Positions 52,708 through 60,980 of a stretch of DNA of 61,977 bases are shown here, piece by piece. This stretch comes from Aeromonas aquatica (GTDB lineage Bacteria > Pseudomonadota > Gammaproteobacteria > Enterobacterales > Aeromonadaceae). The stretch is taken from positions 1-61,977 of the forward strand of contig NZ_JRGL01000093.1 in assembly GCF_000764655.1 (NCBI RefSeq), read 5' to 3'. The first letter of the stretch is position 1. Each line of letters starts with the position of its first letter. The translations under genes and the position numbers were made by a program. The notes beneath the pieces are model-generated. The model had not been told where the DNA came from, did not search any database, and saw only the letters and a program-made list of their open reading frames with translations.

Positions 52708-54264
52708 ATGATTGCTGAGCATGTGGTAGACCTATCGCGGTTCCAATTTGCCGCGACGGCCCTTTATCACTTCCTGTTTGTACCCCTGACGCTGGGGATG
52801 GCCTTCATCCTGGCGATCATGGAGTCTGTCTATGTGATGACCAACAACACTGTCTACCGGGACATGACCAAGTTCTGGGGCAAGTTGTTCGGGATTAACT
52901 TCGCCCTCGGGGTCACCACAGGGCTGACCATGGAGTTCCAGTTCGGTACCAACTGGGCCTACTACTCCCACTATGTCGGCGATATCTTCGGGGCTCCGCT
53001 GGCCATCGAAGGGCTGATGGCCTTCTTCCTGGAGTCCACCTTCGTCGGTATGTTCTTCTTCGGTTGGGATCGCCTCAGCAAGCGCCAGCATCTGGCTGCC
53101 ACCTGGTTGATGGCGCTCGGGACCAACCTCTCCGCGCTCTGGATCCTGGTCGCCAACGGCTGGATGCAGAACCCGGTTGGTGCCGAGTTCAACTTCGAAT
53201 CCATGCGCATGGAGATGGTGAGCTTCGCCGATCTGGTGTTCAACCCGGTTGCTCAGGTCAAGTTCGTCCACACGGTCGCGGCCGGCTACACCACGGGCGC
53301 CATGTTCGTGCTGGGTATCTCTTCTTATTACCTGCTGAAGAATCGTGATGTGGCCTTCGCCCGTCGCTCCTTCGCCATCGCCGCCGCCTTTGGCATGGCC
53401 TCCATCCTCTCCGTGCTGGTGCTGGGTGACGAGTCCGGTTACGAGACGGGTGAAGTGCAGAAGGTGAAACTCGCGGCCATCGAAGCCGAGTGGAACACCG
53501 AGCCGGCGCCGGCCTCCTTCACCCTGTTCGGTATCCCGAATCAGGAGGAGATGCGCACCGACTACGCCATCAAGATCCCCTATGCCCTCGGCATCATCGC
53601 CACCCGTTCCCTGGATACCCAGGTAACTGGCCTCAAGGATCTGAAGAGCGAGCACGAACTGCGCGTGCGTAACGGCATGGTCGCCTACGACCTGCTGACC
53701 AAGCTGCAATCCGGTGACAAGTCCGACGATACCCGCGCCCGCTTCGACGAAGTGAAGCAGGATCTGGGCTACGGTCTGCTGCTCAAGCGCTACACCCTCA
53801 ACGTGACCGACGCGACTGACGAGCAGATCAAGTCTGCTGTGGATGATTCCATCCCGCAGGTGGCCCCGCTGTTCTTCGCGTTCCGCATCATGGTGGCCTG
53901 TGGCATCGCCATGCTGCTGCTGATCGGCATCGCCTTCTACGACAGCACCCGTCACCGCATCGGTGAGCGCAAGTGGCTGCTCAAGAGTCTGCTGTGGGGG
54001 ATCCCGCTGCCCTGGATCGCCATCGAGTGTGGCTGGTTCGTGGCGGAATACGGTCGTCAGCCCTGGACCATCGCCGAGATGCTGCCGACCTCGGTCTCCG
54101 CATCCAATATCCCTGCGTCCGAGATCTGGTTCTCCCTGATCGGGATCTGCCTGTTCTATACGGTGCTGCTCGTCATCGAGATGTACCTGATGTTCAAGTA
54201 TGCGCGCCTGGGCCCCAGCAGTCTGAGAACGGGCAAGTACCACTTCGAACAGAGCAAGGCATAA
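52708..54264 (+). CDS. cydA: Cytochrome bd ubiquinol oxidase subunit I
   Basis: Quinol-oxidising subunit of the high-affinity terminal oxidase in the inner membrane. The 518-aa product matches E. coli CydA (522) and is of the long Q-loop type. The haem-ligand His is in [21 protein letters not shown] (His21 here), and the GRQPW motif and Q-loop segment are present ([19 protein letters not shown]). GAGG precedes the ATG. It is first in the cydABX-ybgE operon under likely FNR/Arc control. Confidence 0.97.
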   Translation: MIAEHVVDLSRFQFAATALYHFLFVPLTLGMAFILAIMESVYVMTNNTVYRDMTKFWGKLFGINFALGVTTGLTMEFQFGTNWAYYSHYVGDIFGAPLAIEGLMAFFLESTFVGMFFFGWDRLSKRQHLAATWLMALGTNLSALWILVANGWMQNPVGAEFNFESMRMEMVSFADLVFNPVAQVKFVHTVAAGYTTGAMFVLGISSYYLLKNRDVAFARRSFAIAAAFGMASILSVLVLGDESGYETGEVQKVKLAAIEAEWNTEPAPASFTLFGIPNQEEMRTDYAIKIPYALGIIATRSLDTQVTGLKDLKSEHELRVRNGMVAYDLLTKLQSGDKSDDTRARFDEVKQDLGYGLLLKRYTLNVTDATDEQIKSAVDDSIPQVAPLFFAFRIMVACGIAMLLLIGIAFYDSTRHRIGERKWLLKSLLWGIPLPWIAIECGWFVAEYGRQPWTIAEMLPTSVSASNIPASEIWFSLIGICLFYTVLLVIEMYLMFKYARLGPSSLRTGKYHFEQSKA

Positions 54265-54276
54265 GGAGAGGATCCC

Positions 54277-55413
54277 ATGTTTGATTACGAATTATTGCGT
54301 CTGGTCTGGTGGGTGCTGGTCGGCGTCCTGCTGATTGGCTTCGCCATCACCGACGGTTTCGATATGGGGGTGGGTGCCCTGCTTCCCTTCGTCGGCAAGA
54401 AGGATGTTGAGCGTCGGGTGATGCTCAACACCATGGGCCCGCACTGGGAAGGTAACCAGGTCTGGCTGGTGACGGCGGGCGGAGCCCTGTTCGCGGCCTG
54501 GCCCATGGTCTATGCGGCGGCCTTCTCCGGCTTCTACATCGCCATGATCCTGACCCTGATGGCCCTGTTCTTCCGTCCGGTCGGCTTCAAATACCGCTCC
54601 CTGATGGAAGGCTCCCAATGGCGTACCAGCTGGGACTGGGCGCTGTTTATCGGCAGCGCAGTGCCGCCGGTGATCTTCGGGGTGGCGTTCGGCAACCTGC
54701 TGCAAGGGGTACCGTTCAGCTTCAACCAGTTCCTGATGCTGACCTATCACGGCAACTTCTTCGGCCTGCTCAACCCGTTCGGCCTGCTGGCCGGTCTGGT
54801 CAGCCTGTTCATGATCGTGACCCAGGGCGCCGCCTGGCTGATGATGAAGACCGAAGGGGAAGTGCTGGCTCGCTCCCGCACCGCCGCCATGATCTTCTCC
54901 CTGCTGACCCTGGTCTGCTTCGCGCTGGCCGGTGTCTGGGTGAGCGGCATGGACGGTTATGTGATCGTGGGCAACATGGCCACCGACGCTGTCACCAACC
55001 CGCTCCATAAGGAAGTGGTGGTGCAGGCCGGTGCCTGGATGCAGAACTACAACCTCTATCCCTGGATGATCGCCGCCCCCGTACTGGGTCTGGTGATGAG
55101 CCTGCTGACCGCCGTGGTGGCCAAGCTGGGCAAGGGTTGGCTGGCGTTCCTGTGCTCCTCCTTAGGCATTGCCGGCATCATACTGACGGCGGGCTTCTCC
55201 ATGTTCCCGTTCGTGATGCCCTCCAGCCTGGAACCCTCACAGAGTCTGACCATGTGGGATGCCACCGCCTCCTTCAACACCCTCAAGGTGATGACGGTCG
55301 TCGCGGCCATCTTCGTCCCGACCGTGCTGGCCTATACCCTCTGGACCTACATCAAGATGTTTGGCCGGGTGAGTAACAAGCACATCGAAGACAACCAACA
55401 ATCGCTCTACTAA
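54277..55413 (+). CDS. cydB: Cytochrome bd ubiquinol oxidase subunit II
   Basis: Second integral subunit of cytochrome bd. The 378-aa product (379 in E. coli) shows ELLRLVWWVLVGVLLIGFAI, TDGFDMGVGALLPF and GPHWEGNQVWLVTAGGALFAAWP, the CydB signatures lining the haem and proton path. It starts 13 bases after cydA with AGGAG. Confidence 0.97.
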   Translation: MFDYELLRLVWWVLVGVLLIGFAITDGFDMGVGALLPFVGKKDVERRVMLNTMGPHWEGNQVWLVTAGGALFAAWPMVYAAAFSGFYIAMILTLMALFFRPVGFKYRSLMEGSQWRTSWDWALFIGSAVPPVIFGVAFGNLLQGVPFSFNQFLMLTYHGNFFGLLNPFGLLAGLVSLFMIVTQGAAWLMMKTEGEVLARSRTAAMIFSLLTLVCFALAGVWVSGMDGYVIVGNMATDAVTNPLHKEVVVQAGAWMQNYNLYPWMIAAPVLGLVMSLLTAVVAKLGKGWLAFLCSSLGIAGIILTAGFSMFPFVMPSSLEPSQSLTMWDATASFNTLKVMTVVAAIFVPTVLAYTLWTYIKMFGRVSNKHIEDNQQSLY

Positions 55414-55427
55414 GAAGGTGCCCTGAT

Positions 55428-55544
55428 ATGTGGTATTTCACCTGGATCCTGGGTTTGTTGCTGGCTTGCGCGTTTGGGATCATCAACGCGCTCTGGCTGG
55501 AGCACACCGAGAACCTGGATCGTCAGATCGATGAAAATAAGTGA
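55428..55544 (+). CDS. cydX: Cytochrome bd accessory subunit CydX
   Basis: Single-span membrane peptide of 38 aa that stabilises the haems of CydAB. It begins MWYFTWILGLLLACAFGIIN, followed by ALWLEHTENLDRQIDENK. The conserved WY-F-W start and the E after the helix are typical of CydX/YbgT. It lies 14 bases after cydB and overlaps ybgE by 14 bases. Confidence 0.95.
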   Translation: MWYFTWILGLLLACAFGIINALWLEHTENLDRQIDENK

Positions 55545-55842
55545 CGGACTTGCCCGGCTGGCCGCTCCCCTGGAGCGCCAGCCATGGCAGGGACTGATGT
55601 TGCTGGCGGCGGCCCTGCTGGGCGTCGCCATCTTGCAGGCGCCGAACCTGATCGCCGCCAACACCAGCGGGCACGGGCTGATGCTCGCGCCCTGGCTGAT
55701 GTGGGCGGTCTGTTGCGGCGTGATGCACGGACTGGGGTTCCATCCCCGCAGTCTCATCGGTCGAGTCCTGTTTTTCCCTTGGCTCGCCTTGCCCAGTCTG
55801 TTGTATGGGCTCTGGTTGACCCAAGGCTATTTCCTGTCATAA
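55531..55842 (+). CDS. ybgE: Cyd operon protein YbgE
   Basis: Membrane protein of 103 aa of unknown function, conserved in cyd operons. Start 55531 (MKISDGLARLAAPLERQPWQ) lies inside cydX. It has three hydrophobic segments and the motifs HGLMLAPWLMWAVCCGVMHG and GFHPR, typical of YbgE. Its 3' end and terminator are partly duplicated downstream. Confidence 0.9.
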   Translation: MKISDGLARLAAPLERQPWQGLMLLAAALLGVAILQAPNLIAANTSGHGLMLAPWLMWAVCCGVMHGLGFHPRSLIGRVLFFPWLALPSLLYGLWLTQGYFLS

Positions 55843-55846
55843 AAAT

Positions 55847-55886
55847 GGAGGGAGGCAGACAGTTATCTGCCTCCCTCCTGCTTTTA
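55847..55886 (+). terminator. cyd operon terminator
   Basis: Perfect 13-bp stem GGAGGGAGGCAGA / TCTGCCTCCCTCC with a CAGTTA loop, followed by TGCTTTTAC. Confidence 0.88.
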
Positions 55887-55943
55887 CAACGCCAGTCGGC
55901 GACCCGCTTACCCCCCGGTTCACCCGGCCAGGTCTGTTATGCA

Positions 55944-56022
55944 GGTTCTGATTGACCATGCACTATTGCCTGCCATAAAAACGGGGGGAGATGGGATTTC
56001 CCTGTCTCCCCCTGCTTCTTTC
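55944..56022 (+). repeat. Decayed copy of ybgE 3' end plus terminator
   Basis: GGTTCTGATTGACC...CCTGCCATAAAAACGGGGGGAG parallels GGCTCTGGTTGACC...CCTGTCATAAAAATGGAGGGAG at 55808-55855, offset 136 bases. It also carries its own hairpin, GGGGGAGA..GGGA / TCCC..TCTCCCCC (about 55983-56012), and a CTTCTTTCC tail. The copy is diverged but colinear, including the stop-hairpin spacing. Confidence 0.75.
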
Positions 56023-56082
56023 CTATTCAGCCCTGCGCTATGATAGCCCCCCATCTGACTGTCGAATGGATCACAGATTTTT

Positions 56083-56490
56083 ATGGGGGAAGTCTCTGAG
56101 TTTCCGGTGCGTGTCTACTACGAAGACACCGACGCCGGAGGCATCGTCTACAACGCCAATTATCTCAAGTTTATGGAACGGGCTCGTACCGAATTCCTGC
56201 GCGCCGGTGGCATCGAACAAGATGTCCTGCTGCAGGCGGGGCTCGCCTTCGTGGTGAGTCGCACCGAGATCGATTTCCGCTCTGCGGCCCGCTTCAATGA
56301 ACTGCTGACCGTAATGACGCAAGTGACTGAAGTGAAACGCGCTTCCATGCGCTTTTCGCAACGGATCCTGGCGGCTGATGGACGACTGATCACCCAGGCC
56401 ATGGTACAGATAGCCTGTGTCAGTCATCCGCAAATGAAACCTGTCGCGATACCTGAAAAAATCAAGGGAGTGCTGTTAAGTGCACGCTGA
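56083..56490 (+). CDS. ybgC: Acyl-CoA thioesterase YbgC
   Basis: Hot-dog-fold 4-hydroxybenzoyl-CoA thioesterase-type protein, first gene of the Tol-Pal operon. The 135-aa product has the catalytic-Asp motif [30 protein letters not shown]. It hydrolyses acyl-CoA or acyl-ACP thioesters and interacts with phospholipid synthesis enzymes in E. coli. It overlaps tolQ by 11 bases. Confidence 0.93.
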   Translation: MGEVSEFPVRVYYEDTDAGGIVYNANYLKFMERARTEFLRAGGIEQDVLLQAGLAFVVSRTEIDFRSAARFNELLTVMTQVTEVKRASMRFSQRILAADGRLITQAMVQIACVSHPQMKPVAIPEKIKGVLLSAR

Positions 56491-57169
56491 AATTTCGTTT
56501 ATTGGTCTGTTCTGGCAAGCCAGCCTGTTGGTCAAACTGGTCATGATGACCCTGATGGGCATGTCGGTCGTCTCCTGGGCGCTGATCATCCAGCGTTCCA
56601 AGGCCATCAAGGCCGCCAACCTGGCCTCCGAGCAGTTTGAAGACAGATTCTGGTCCGGGGTGGATCTCAATCGTCTCTACCAGGAGTCCTCCTCCCGTCG
56701 CGATGACATCGAAGGCATGGAAGACATCTTCTACTCCGGCTTCAAGGAGTATGCCCGTTTGCTCAAGGCCGGCGCTCGTGGCCAGGATGCGGTGATGGAC
56801 GGTACCTATCGCGCCATGCGGGTCTCCTTGTCCCGTGCGGTGGACGAGCTGGAGTCCAATCTGCCGGTACTGGCGACCATCGGCTCCATCAGCCCCTATA
56901 TCGGCCTGTTCGGTACCGTCTGGGGCATCATGAACGCCTTTATCGCCCTGGGTCAGGTGCAGCAGGCGACCCTGCAGATGGTGGCACCCGGTATCGCGGA
57001 GGCGCTGATCGCCACCGCCATGGGTCTGTTCGCGGCCATCCCGGCGGTCATCTTCTACAACCGTTTCACCAACAAGGTGGAGCGGCTGGAAAACGCCTAC
57101 GCCAACTTCATGGACGAGTTCACCACCATTCTGAACCGCCAGATCGCACAGCAGCAGGGTGAGAAGTAA
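56480..57169 (+). CDS. tolQ: Tol-Pal proton channel subunit TolQ
   Basis: Inner-membrane MotA/ExbB-family protein that uses the proton motive force with TolR to energise TolA. The 229-aa product begins at GTG 56480 inside ybgC. It has TM1 (about 15-37), a cytoplasmic loop, and TM2/TM3 around [24 protein letters not shown] and [24 protein letters not shown]. It overlaps tolR by one base. Confidence 0.96.
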   Translation: MHAEISFIGLFWQASLLVKLVMMTLMGMSVVSWALIIQRSKAIKAANLASEQFEDRFWSGVDLNRLYQESSSRRDDIEGMEDIFYSGFKEYARLLKAGARGQDAVMDGTYRAMRVSLSRAVDELESNLPVLATIGSISPYIGLFGTVWGIMNAFIALGQVQQATLQMVAPGIAEALIATAMGLFAAIPAVIFYNRFTNKVERLENAYANFMDEFTTILNRQIAQQQGEK

Positions 57170-57615
57170 TGCAAACCTATCAGCGGATCCGGCGCAAGAA
57201 GGTGGCCGAGATCAACGTGGTGCCCTATATCGACGTCATGCTGGTGCTGCTCATCATCTTCATGGCGGTGACGCCGGTGATCACCCAAGGGGTCAAGGTT
57301 GACCTGCCCCAGGCGGAGTCGGAGCAGTTGCCCGAGGATGCCAAGCCCCCCTTCATCGTCAGCGTCAATACCGAAGGCGAATATGTCATCAAGGCCGGTG
57401 AGGCGGATGACGAGCCGGTACCGAGCGGTACGCCCGAGGCGATGCAGCAATACATCACCGAGAAGGCCATGGGCTATCTGGCCATCAACCAGAATGCCCC
57501 CGTGGTGGTGGCCGGTGACAAGTCCGTGCGCTATGAAGAGGTGATCCTGTTGATGGTCGCCCTCAAGAAAGCCGGCGTGCCTCAGGTTGGCCTGATGACG
57601 GATCCGGTGAACTGA
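57169..57615 (+). CDS. tolR: Tol-Pal system protein TolR
   Basis: ExbD/TolR-family peptidoglycan-binding stator protein, 148 aa. An N-terminal cytoplasmic stretch leads to a single helix with the proton-carrying Asp (EINVVPYIDVMLVLLIIFMA). The periplasmic domain ends with GVPQVGLMTDP. It is followed five bases later by tolA. Confidence 0.96.
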   Translation: MQTYQRIRRKKVAEINVVPYIDVMLVLLIIFMAVTPVITQGVKVDLPQAESEQLPEDAKPPFIVSVNTEGEYVIKAGEADDEPVPSGTPEAMQQYITEKAMGYLAINQNAPVVVAGDKSVRYEEVILLMVALKKAGVPQVGLMTDPVN

Positions 57616-57620
57616 CGGAG

Positions 57621-58751
57621 ATGGATGTGAAGCGTGGTATTTCCGGTTATCTCATCGCGTCGCTGCTGCTGCACCTGATCATCGGCATCATATTGCTGGT
57701 CGGGGTCGACTTCAGTAAACCCAAGCGCCCCGAGTCCAAGGGGGAGATCGTCAATGCGGTGATGCTGGACAGCGAGTTCCTGGAACAGCAGGCACAGCAG
57801 ATCCAGCAGCAGAAGAAGGCGCAACCCAAGGCTGCACAGCAGCAGAAGGAGAAGGACAAGGAAGACGCCGATCAGGCCCGGCGTGAGCTGGCGCAGGAGC
57901 AGGAGCGTCTGCGCGTTGCCGAGACCAAGCGCAAGGAGGCCGAGGAGGCCACTCGCAAGGCGGAAACCGAGAAGCAGAAGAAAGTCGCCGAGCAGAAGCA
58001 GGCGGAGGAGCAGGCCCAGAAAGCCGAGGAAGCCCGCAAGCTGGATGCGCAGAAGGCCAAGCAGGCCGAAGCCAAGCGTCAGGAGGCCGAGTTGGCCAAG
58101 GCGCTGGCGCTGAAGAAAAAGAAAGAAGAGCTCGAGAAGAAGCAGGCCGACGATAAAGCCAAGGCGGATGCGACCAAGAAGGCCGACGCCGACAAGAAAG
58201 CCAAGGCCGAGGCGGAGAAGAAAGCCAAGGCGGAAGCTGACAAGAAGGCCAAGGCTGAGGCCGATAAAAAGGCTGCGGACGAGGCTGCCAAGAAGGCAAA
58301 AGCTGACGCAGAGAAGAAAGCGAAGGCCGAGGCTGACAAGAAGGCCAAGATCGATGCCGAGCGCAAGCGCAAGGCAGCCGAGGAGGCCAAGCTGCAAAAA
58401 GAGATGGAAGCCATGATGCAGCAGCAGCTGGAGGCTGAGGCCAATTCTCGTAGCCAGGCCGCCTCGGCGGCAGCCAAGGGTGAGGTCGACAAGTATGCGG
58501 CCCTCATCAAGGCGACGGTCGAGCGCTATATGATTTTGGATCCCACCATGCGGGGTAAAACCTGTACTATCGGTGTCAAATTGGCCAGTACCGGTTTCGT
58601 CATCTCGGTGGACAACGGCCAGGGCGACCCGGCGGTTTGTCGCTCCGGCAAGGCGGCCGTGCTGAAGGCCAATCAGCTGCCGGTGCCGAAGGATCCGGCG
58701 GCGTTCGAGATGTTGAAGGAGTTTAACCTCAAGTTAGAACCGAACATCTAG
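57621..58751 (+). CDS. tolA: Tol-Pal spanning protein TolA
   Basis: Inner-membrane-anchored protein that bridges the periplasm to Pal/TolB. The 376-aa product has a TM segment (about 10-32) and a long Lys/Ala/Glu helical domain II (about 60-280) encoded by repetitive GCC/AAG codons. A globular C-terminal domain III (KYAALIKATVERYMILDPTMRGKTC) follows. The repetitive DNA is coding and should not be read as a DNA repeat. Confidence 0.95.
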   Translation: MDVKRGISGYLIASLLLHLIIGIILLVGVDFSKPKRPESKGEIVNAVMLDSEFLEQQAQQIQQQKKAQPKAAQQQKEKDKEDADQARRELAQEQERLRVAETKRKEAEEATRKAETEKQKKVAEQKQAEEQAQKAEEARKLDAQKAKQAEAKRQEAELAKALALKKKKEELEKKQADDKAKADATKKADADKKAKAEAEKKAKAEADKKAKAEADKKAADEAAKKAKADAEKKAKAEADKKAKIDAERKRKAAEEAKLQKEMEAMMQQQLEAEANSRSQAASAAAKGEVDKYAALIKATVERYMILDPTMRGKTCTIGVKLASTGFVISVDNGQGDPAVCRSGKAAVLKANQLPVPKDPAAFEMLKEFNLKLEPNI

Positions 58752-58845
58752 GTGTGGTAGAACGGGGTCATTGACTGTGGTTGGCAGGGTCTGCTGATAA
58801 AGGAATTTCACCTCTCAATTTTTATTGGAACAGAGTATTTAAGCC

Positions 58846-60171
58846 ATGATAAGAAAAGTGTTTTTTGCTTTGGTTGGCTGCCTTCTGCTGGGCCAGAGCG
58901 CTCAGGCGGCCTTGGACATCGTCATCACCGGCGGTATTGACAGCGCAAGACCCATCGCGATTGCGCCCTTCAAGTGGGAAGGCAATGGCCAACTGCCACA
59001 GGATATCGCCGAGGTGGTCTCCAACGACCTGATGCGCAGCGGCAAGTTCAAGCCGCTGGCCCGTGGTCAGATGCCGCAGACCCCGAGCACCAGTGGCGAG
59101 ATCAACTTCGCCCCTTGGGCCTCCCAGGGCGTCGAAGCCGTGGTGGTCGGTACCGTCGCCGCCGTAGGCGATGGCACCTACAAGATCAACTTTGAGCTGG
59201 TTGACGTGCTCAAGGGCCAGTTGGCCAAGACCCAGGGCGGTGAGAGCAATGGGTACATCCTGGACAGCCGCATGGCGACCATCCCGGGTGCCCAGATGCG
59301 CCAGTTCGCCCACCGCATCTCCGACATCGTCTACGAGCGTCTGACCGGTGAGCGTGGCGCCTTCCTGACGCGACTGGCCTATGTCTCCGTCCAGCAAGGC
59401 ACCCAGTTCCCGTATCAACTGCGTATCTCCGACTATGACGGTTACAACGAGAAGACCTTGCTGCGCTCCCGTGAGCCGCTGATGTCCCCGGCCTGGTCAC
59501 CGGATGGCAGCAAGCTGGCCTATGTCAGCTTCGAAAACCAGAAATCCGAGATCTATGTGCAGGATATCTATAACCAGCAGCGCAGCCTGATCACCAGCTT
59601 CCGTGGCATCAATGGTGCCCCGGAATGGTCACCGGATGGTCGCCGATTGGCTATCGTATTGTCCAAAGATGGGCAGCCTGATCTCTATGTCATTGATGTG
59701 GCTAGCAAGCAACTCACTCGAGTCACAAATAACCGCACCATCGACACCGAACCCTCCTGGATGCCGGACGGTCAAACTTTGCTATTCACCTCTGAACGTG
59801 GTGGCAAACCCCAGATTTATAGCGTAAATTTGGCGACTGGCGTCACTCGCCGGATGACCTGGGAAGGGGATTCCAATCAGGGGGCATCCATCACGCCGGA
59901 CGGCAAGTCCATGGTGATGGTGACCCGGGTTCAGGGACAATATCGCATCGCTCGCCAGGATATGGAAAACGGCGCCATGTTGGTTCTGACTCAGAGTGCT
60001 CTGGACGAGTCGCCAAGTGTGGCTCCCAATGGCAGCATGATCATCTATGCCACCATCTATCAGGGTCGTAAAAGTCTGGCTTTGGTCTCGACCGACGGTC
60101 GTTTCAAGGCTGTGCTTCCGACCAGTAGCGGTGAAATTCGTGCACCAGCTTGGTCGCCCTTCTTGAATTGA
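58846..60171 (+). CDS. tolB: Tol-Pal system protein TolB
   Basis: Periplasmic protein linking TolA and Pal. The 441-aa product has a signal peptide ending [12 protein letters not shown], an N-terminal alpha/beta domain and a six-bladed propeller with repeated SPDGS/TPDGK and W-S/PDG motifs. From about nt 59640 onward the third codon positions are noticeably AT-richer than in the first half. It follows tolA by 94 bases. Confidence 0.96.
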   Translation: MIRKVFFALVGCLLLGQSAQAALDIVITGGIDSARPIAIAPFKWEGNGQLPQDIAEVVSNDLMRSGKFKPLARGQMPQTPSTSGEINFAPWASQGVEAVVVGTVAAVGDGTYKINFELVDVLKGQLAKTQGGESNGYILDSRMATIPGAQMRQFAHRISDIVYERLTGERGAFLTRLAYVSVQQGTQFPYQLRISDYDGYNEKTLLRSREPLMSPAWSPDGSKLAYVSFENQKSEIYVQDIYNQQRSLITSFRGINGAPEWSPDGRRLAIVLSKDGQPDLYVIDVASKQLTRVTNNRTIDTEPSWMPDGQTLLFTSERGGKPQIYSVNLATGVTRRMTWEGDSNQGASITPDGKSMVMVTRVQGQYRIARQDMENGAMLVLTQSALDESPSVAPNGSMIIYATIYQGRKSLALVSTDGRFKAVLPTSSGEIRAPAWSPFLN

Positions 60172-60221
60172 TAAAAAAATCGATTGTTTTTTGTTTTGTT
60201 ATAAAGGTTTAAGGAAATAGC

Positions 60222-60746
60222 ATGCAACTCAATAAACTGCTCAAGGGTTTGGCCATCGCACTGCCACTGTTCACCCTGGCTGCCTGTAGTTCTTCTTCCG
60301 ACTCCGACGCCGCTGGTGCCGAGTCTGGCATGACCGACGGCATGGGCGGTGTACAAACCGGTGGCGCCAACGGCATGTTGTCCCCGGAAGAGCAGATGCG
60401 TCAGAAGTTCGAAGCTCTGCAACGCGACAACGTGATCTTCTTCCCGTACGACGGTTACGACATCCAGGGCCAGTACGCCGACCTGCTGGATGCCCATGCC
60501 AGCTACCTGCGTGAGCGTCCGTCCGTCAAGGTGTTGATCGAAGGCCACGCCGATGAGCGCGGTACCCCTGAGTACAACATCGCTCTGGGCGAGCGTCGTG
60601 CCAAGGCCGTTGCCAAGTATCTGCAAACCCTGGGTGTGCAGGCCGAGCAGCTCTCCATCGTCAGCTATGGCGAAGAGAAGCCGCTGGACTTGTCCCACAC
60701 CGAGGACGCCTTTGCCAAGAACCGCCGCGCGGTCCTGGTTTACTAA
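60222..60746 (+). CDS. pal: Peptidoglycan-associated lipoprotein Pal
   Basis: Outer-membrane lipoprotein that binds peptidoglycan through an OmpA-like domain. The 174-aa product has lipobox LAAC (Cys22), a Gly/Ser/Ala-rich linker and the OmpA C-terminal motif (VLIEGHADERGTPEYNIALGERRAKAVAKYL) with the peptidoglycan-binding Asp/Arg. AAGGAAATAGC precedes the ATG. Its terminator lies in the first degenerate copy of the downstream repeat. Confidence 0.97.
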   Translation: MQLNKLLKGLAIALPLFTLAACSSSSDSDAAGAESGMTDGMGGVQTGGANGMLSPEEQMRQKFEALQRDNVIFFPYDGYDIQGQYADLLDAHASYLRERPSVKVLIEGHADERGTPEYNIALGERRAKAVAKYLQTLGVQAEQLSIVSYGEEKPLDLSHTEDAFAKNRRAVLVY

Positions 60747-60780
60747 GGCTTGAACCGAACAAAATTCGTGTATATACAAG

Positions 60781-60806
60781 CGGCCATTTCGATGGCCGTT
60801 TTATTT
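60781..60806 (+). terminator. pal terminator with UUCG loop
   Basis: CGGCCAT-TTCG-ATGGCCG followed by TTTTATTT. It lies within repeat copy 1, in the place of the signal-peptide codons. Confidence 0.85.
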
Positions 60807-60832
60807 ACACTGAAGCTACCGGTTTGATCTGA

Positions 60833-60901
60833 ATGAAATTTGTGTATAAACAAGCGACTATTGCGATGGCCGTTTTATATACACCGAGGCTACCGATTTG
60901 A
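60833..60901 (+). CDS. Signal-peptide-like micro-ORF, copy 2
   Basis: Twenty-two codons starting MKFVYKQATIAMAVL and ending YTPRLPI-stop. It has the basic n-region and hydrophobic h-region of the CpoB signal peptide but no cleavage site. Its TGA lies five bases before the next ATG. No clear SD is seen, so translation is unproven. Confidence 0.3.
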   Translation: MKFVYKQATIAMAVLYTPRLPI

Positions 60902-60906
60902 TCCGA

Positions 60907-60975
60907 ATGAAATTTGTGTATAAACAAGCGACTATTGCGATGGCCGTTTTATTTGCACTAAACGCTAAGGTTTGA
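60907..60975 (+). CDS. Signal-peptide-like micro-ORF, copy 3
   Basis: Twenty-two codons, MKFVYKQATIAMAVLFALNA followed by KV-stop. The stop is five bases before the cpoB ATG. Against cpoB itself, many codon differences are synonymous (TAT/TAC, AAA/AAG, GCA/GCG, CTA/CTG, AAC/AAT), which hints at coding constraint. Translation could be coupled to cpoB. Confidence 0.35.
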   Translation: MKFVYKQATIAMAVLFALNAKV

Positions 60976-60980
60976 TCCGA

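Noticed and set aside
57880..58420. Repetitive AAG/GCC-rich DNA in tolA
   Set aside because: It is the coding sequence of the Lys/Ala/Glu helical domain II of TolA, not a DNA repeat element.
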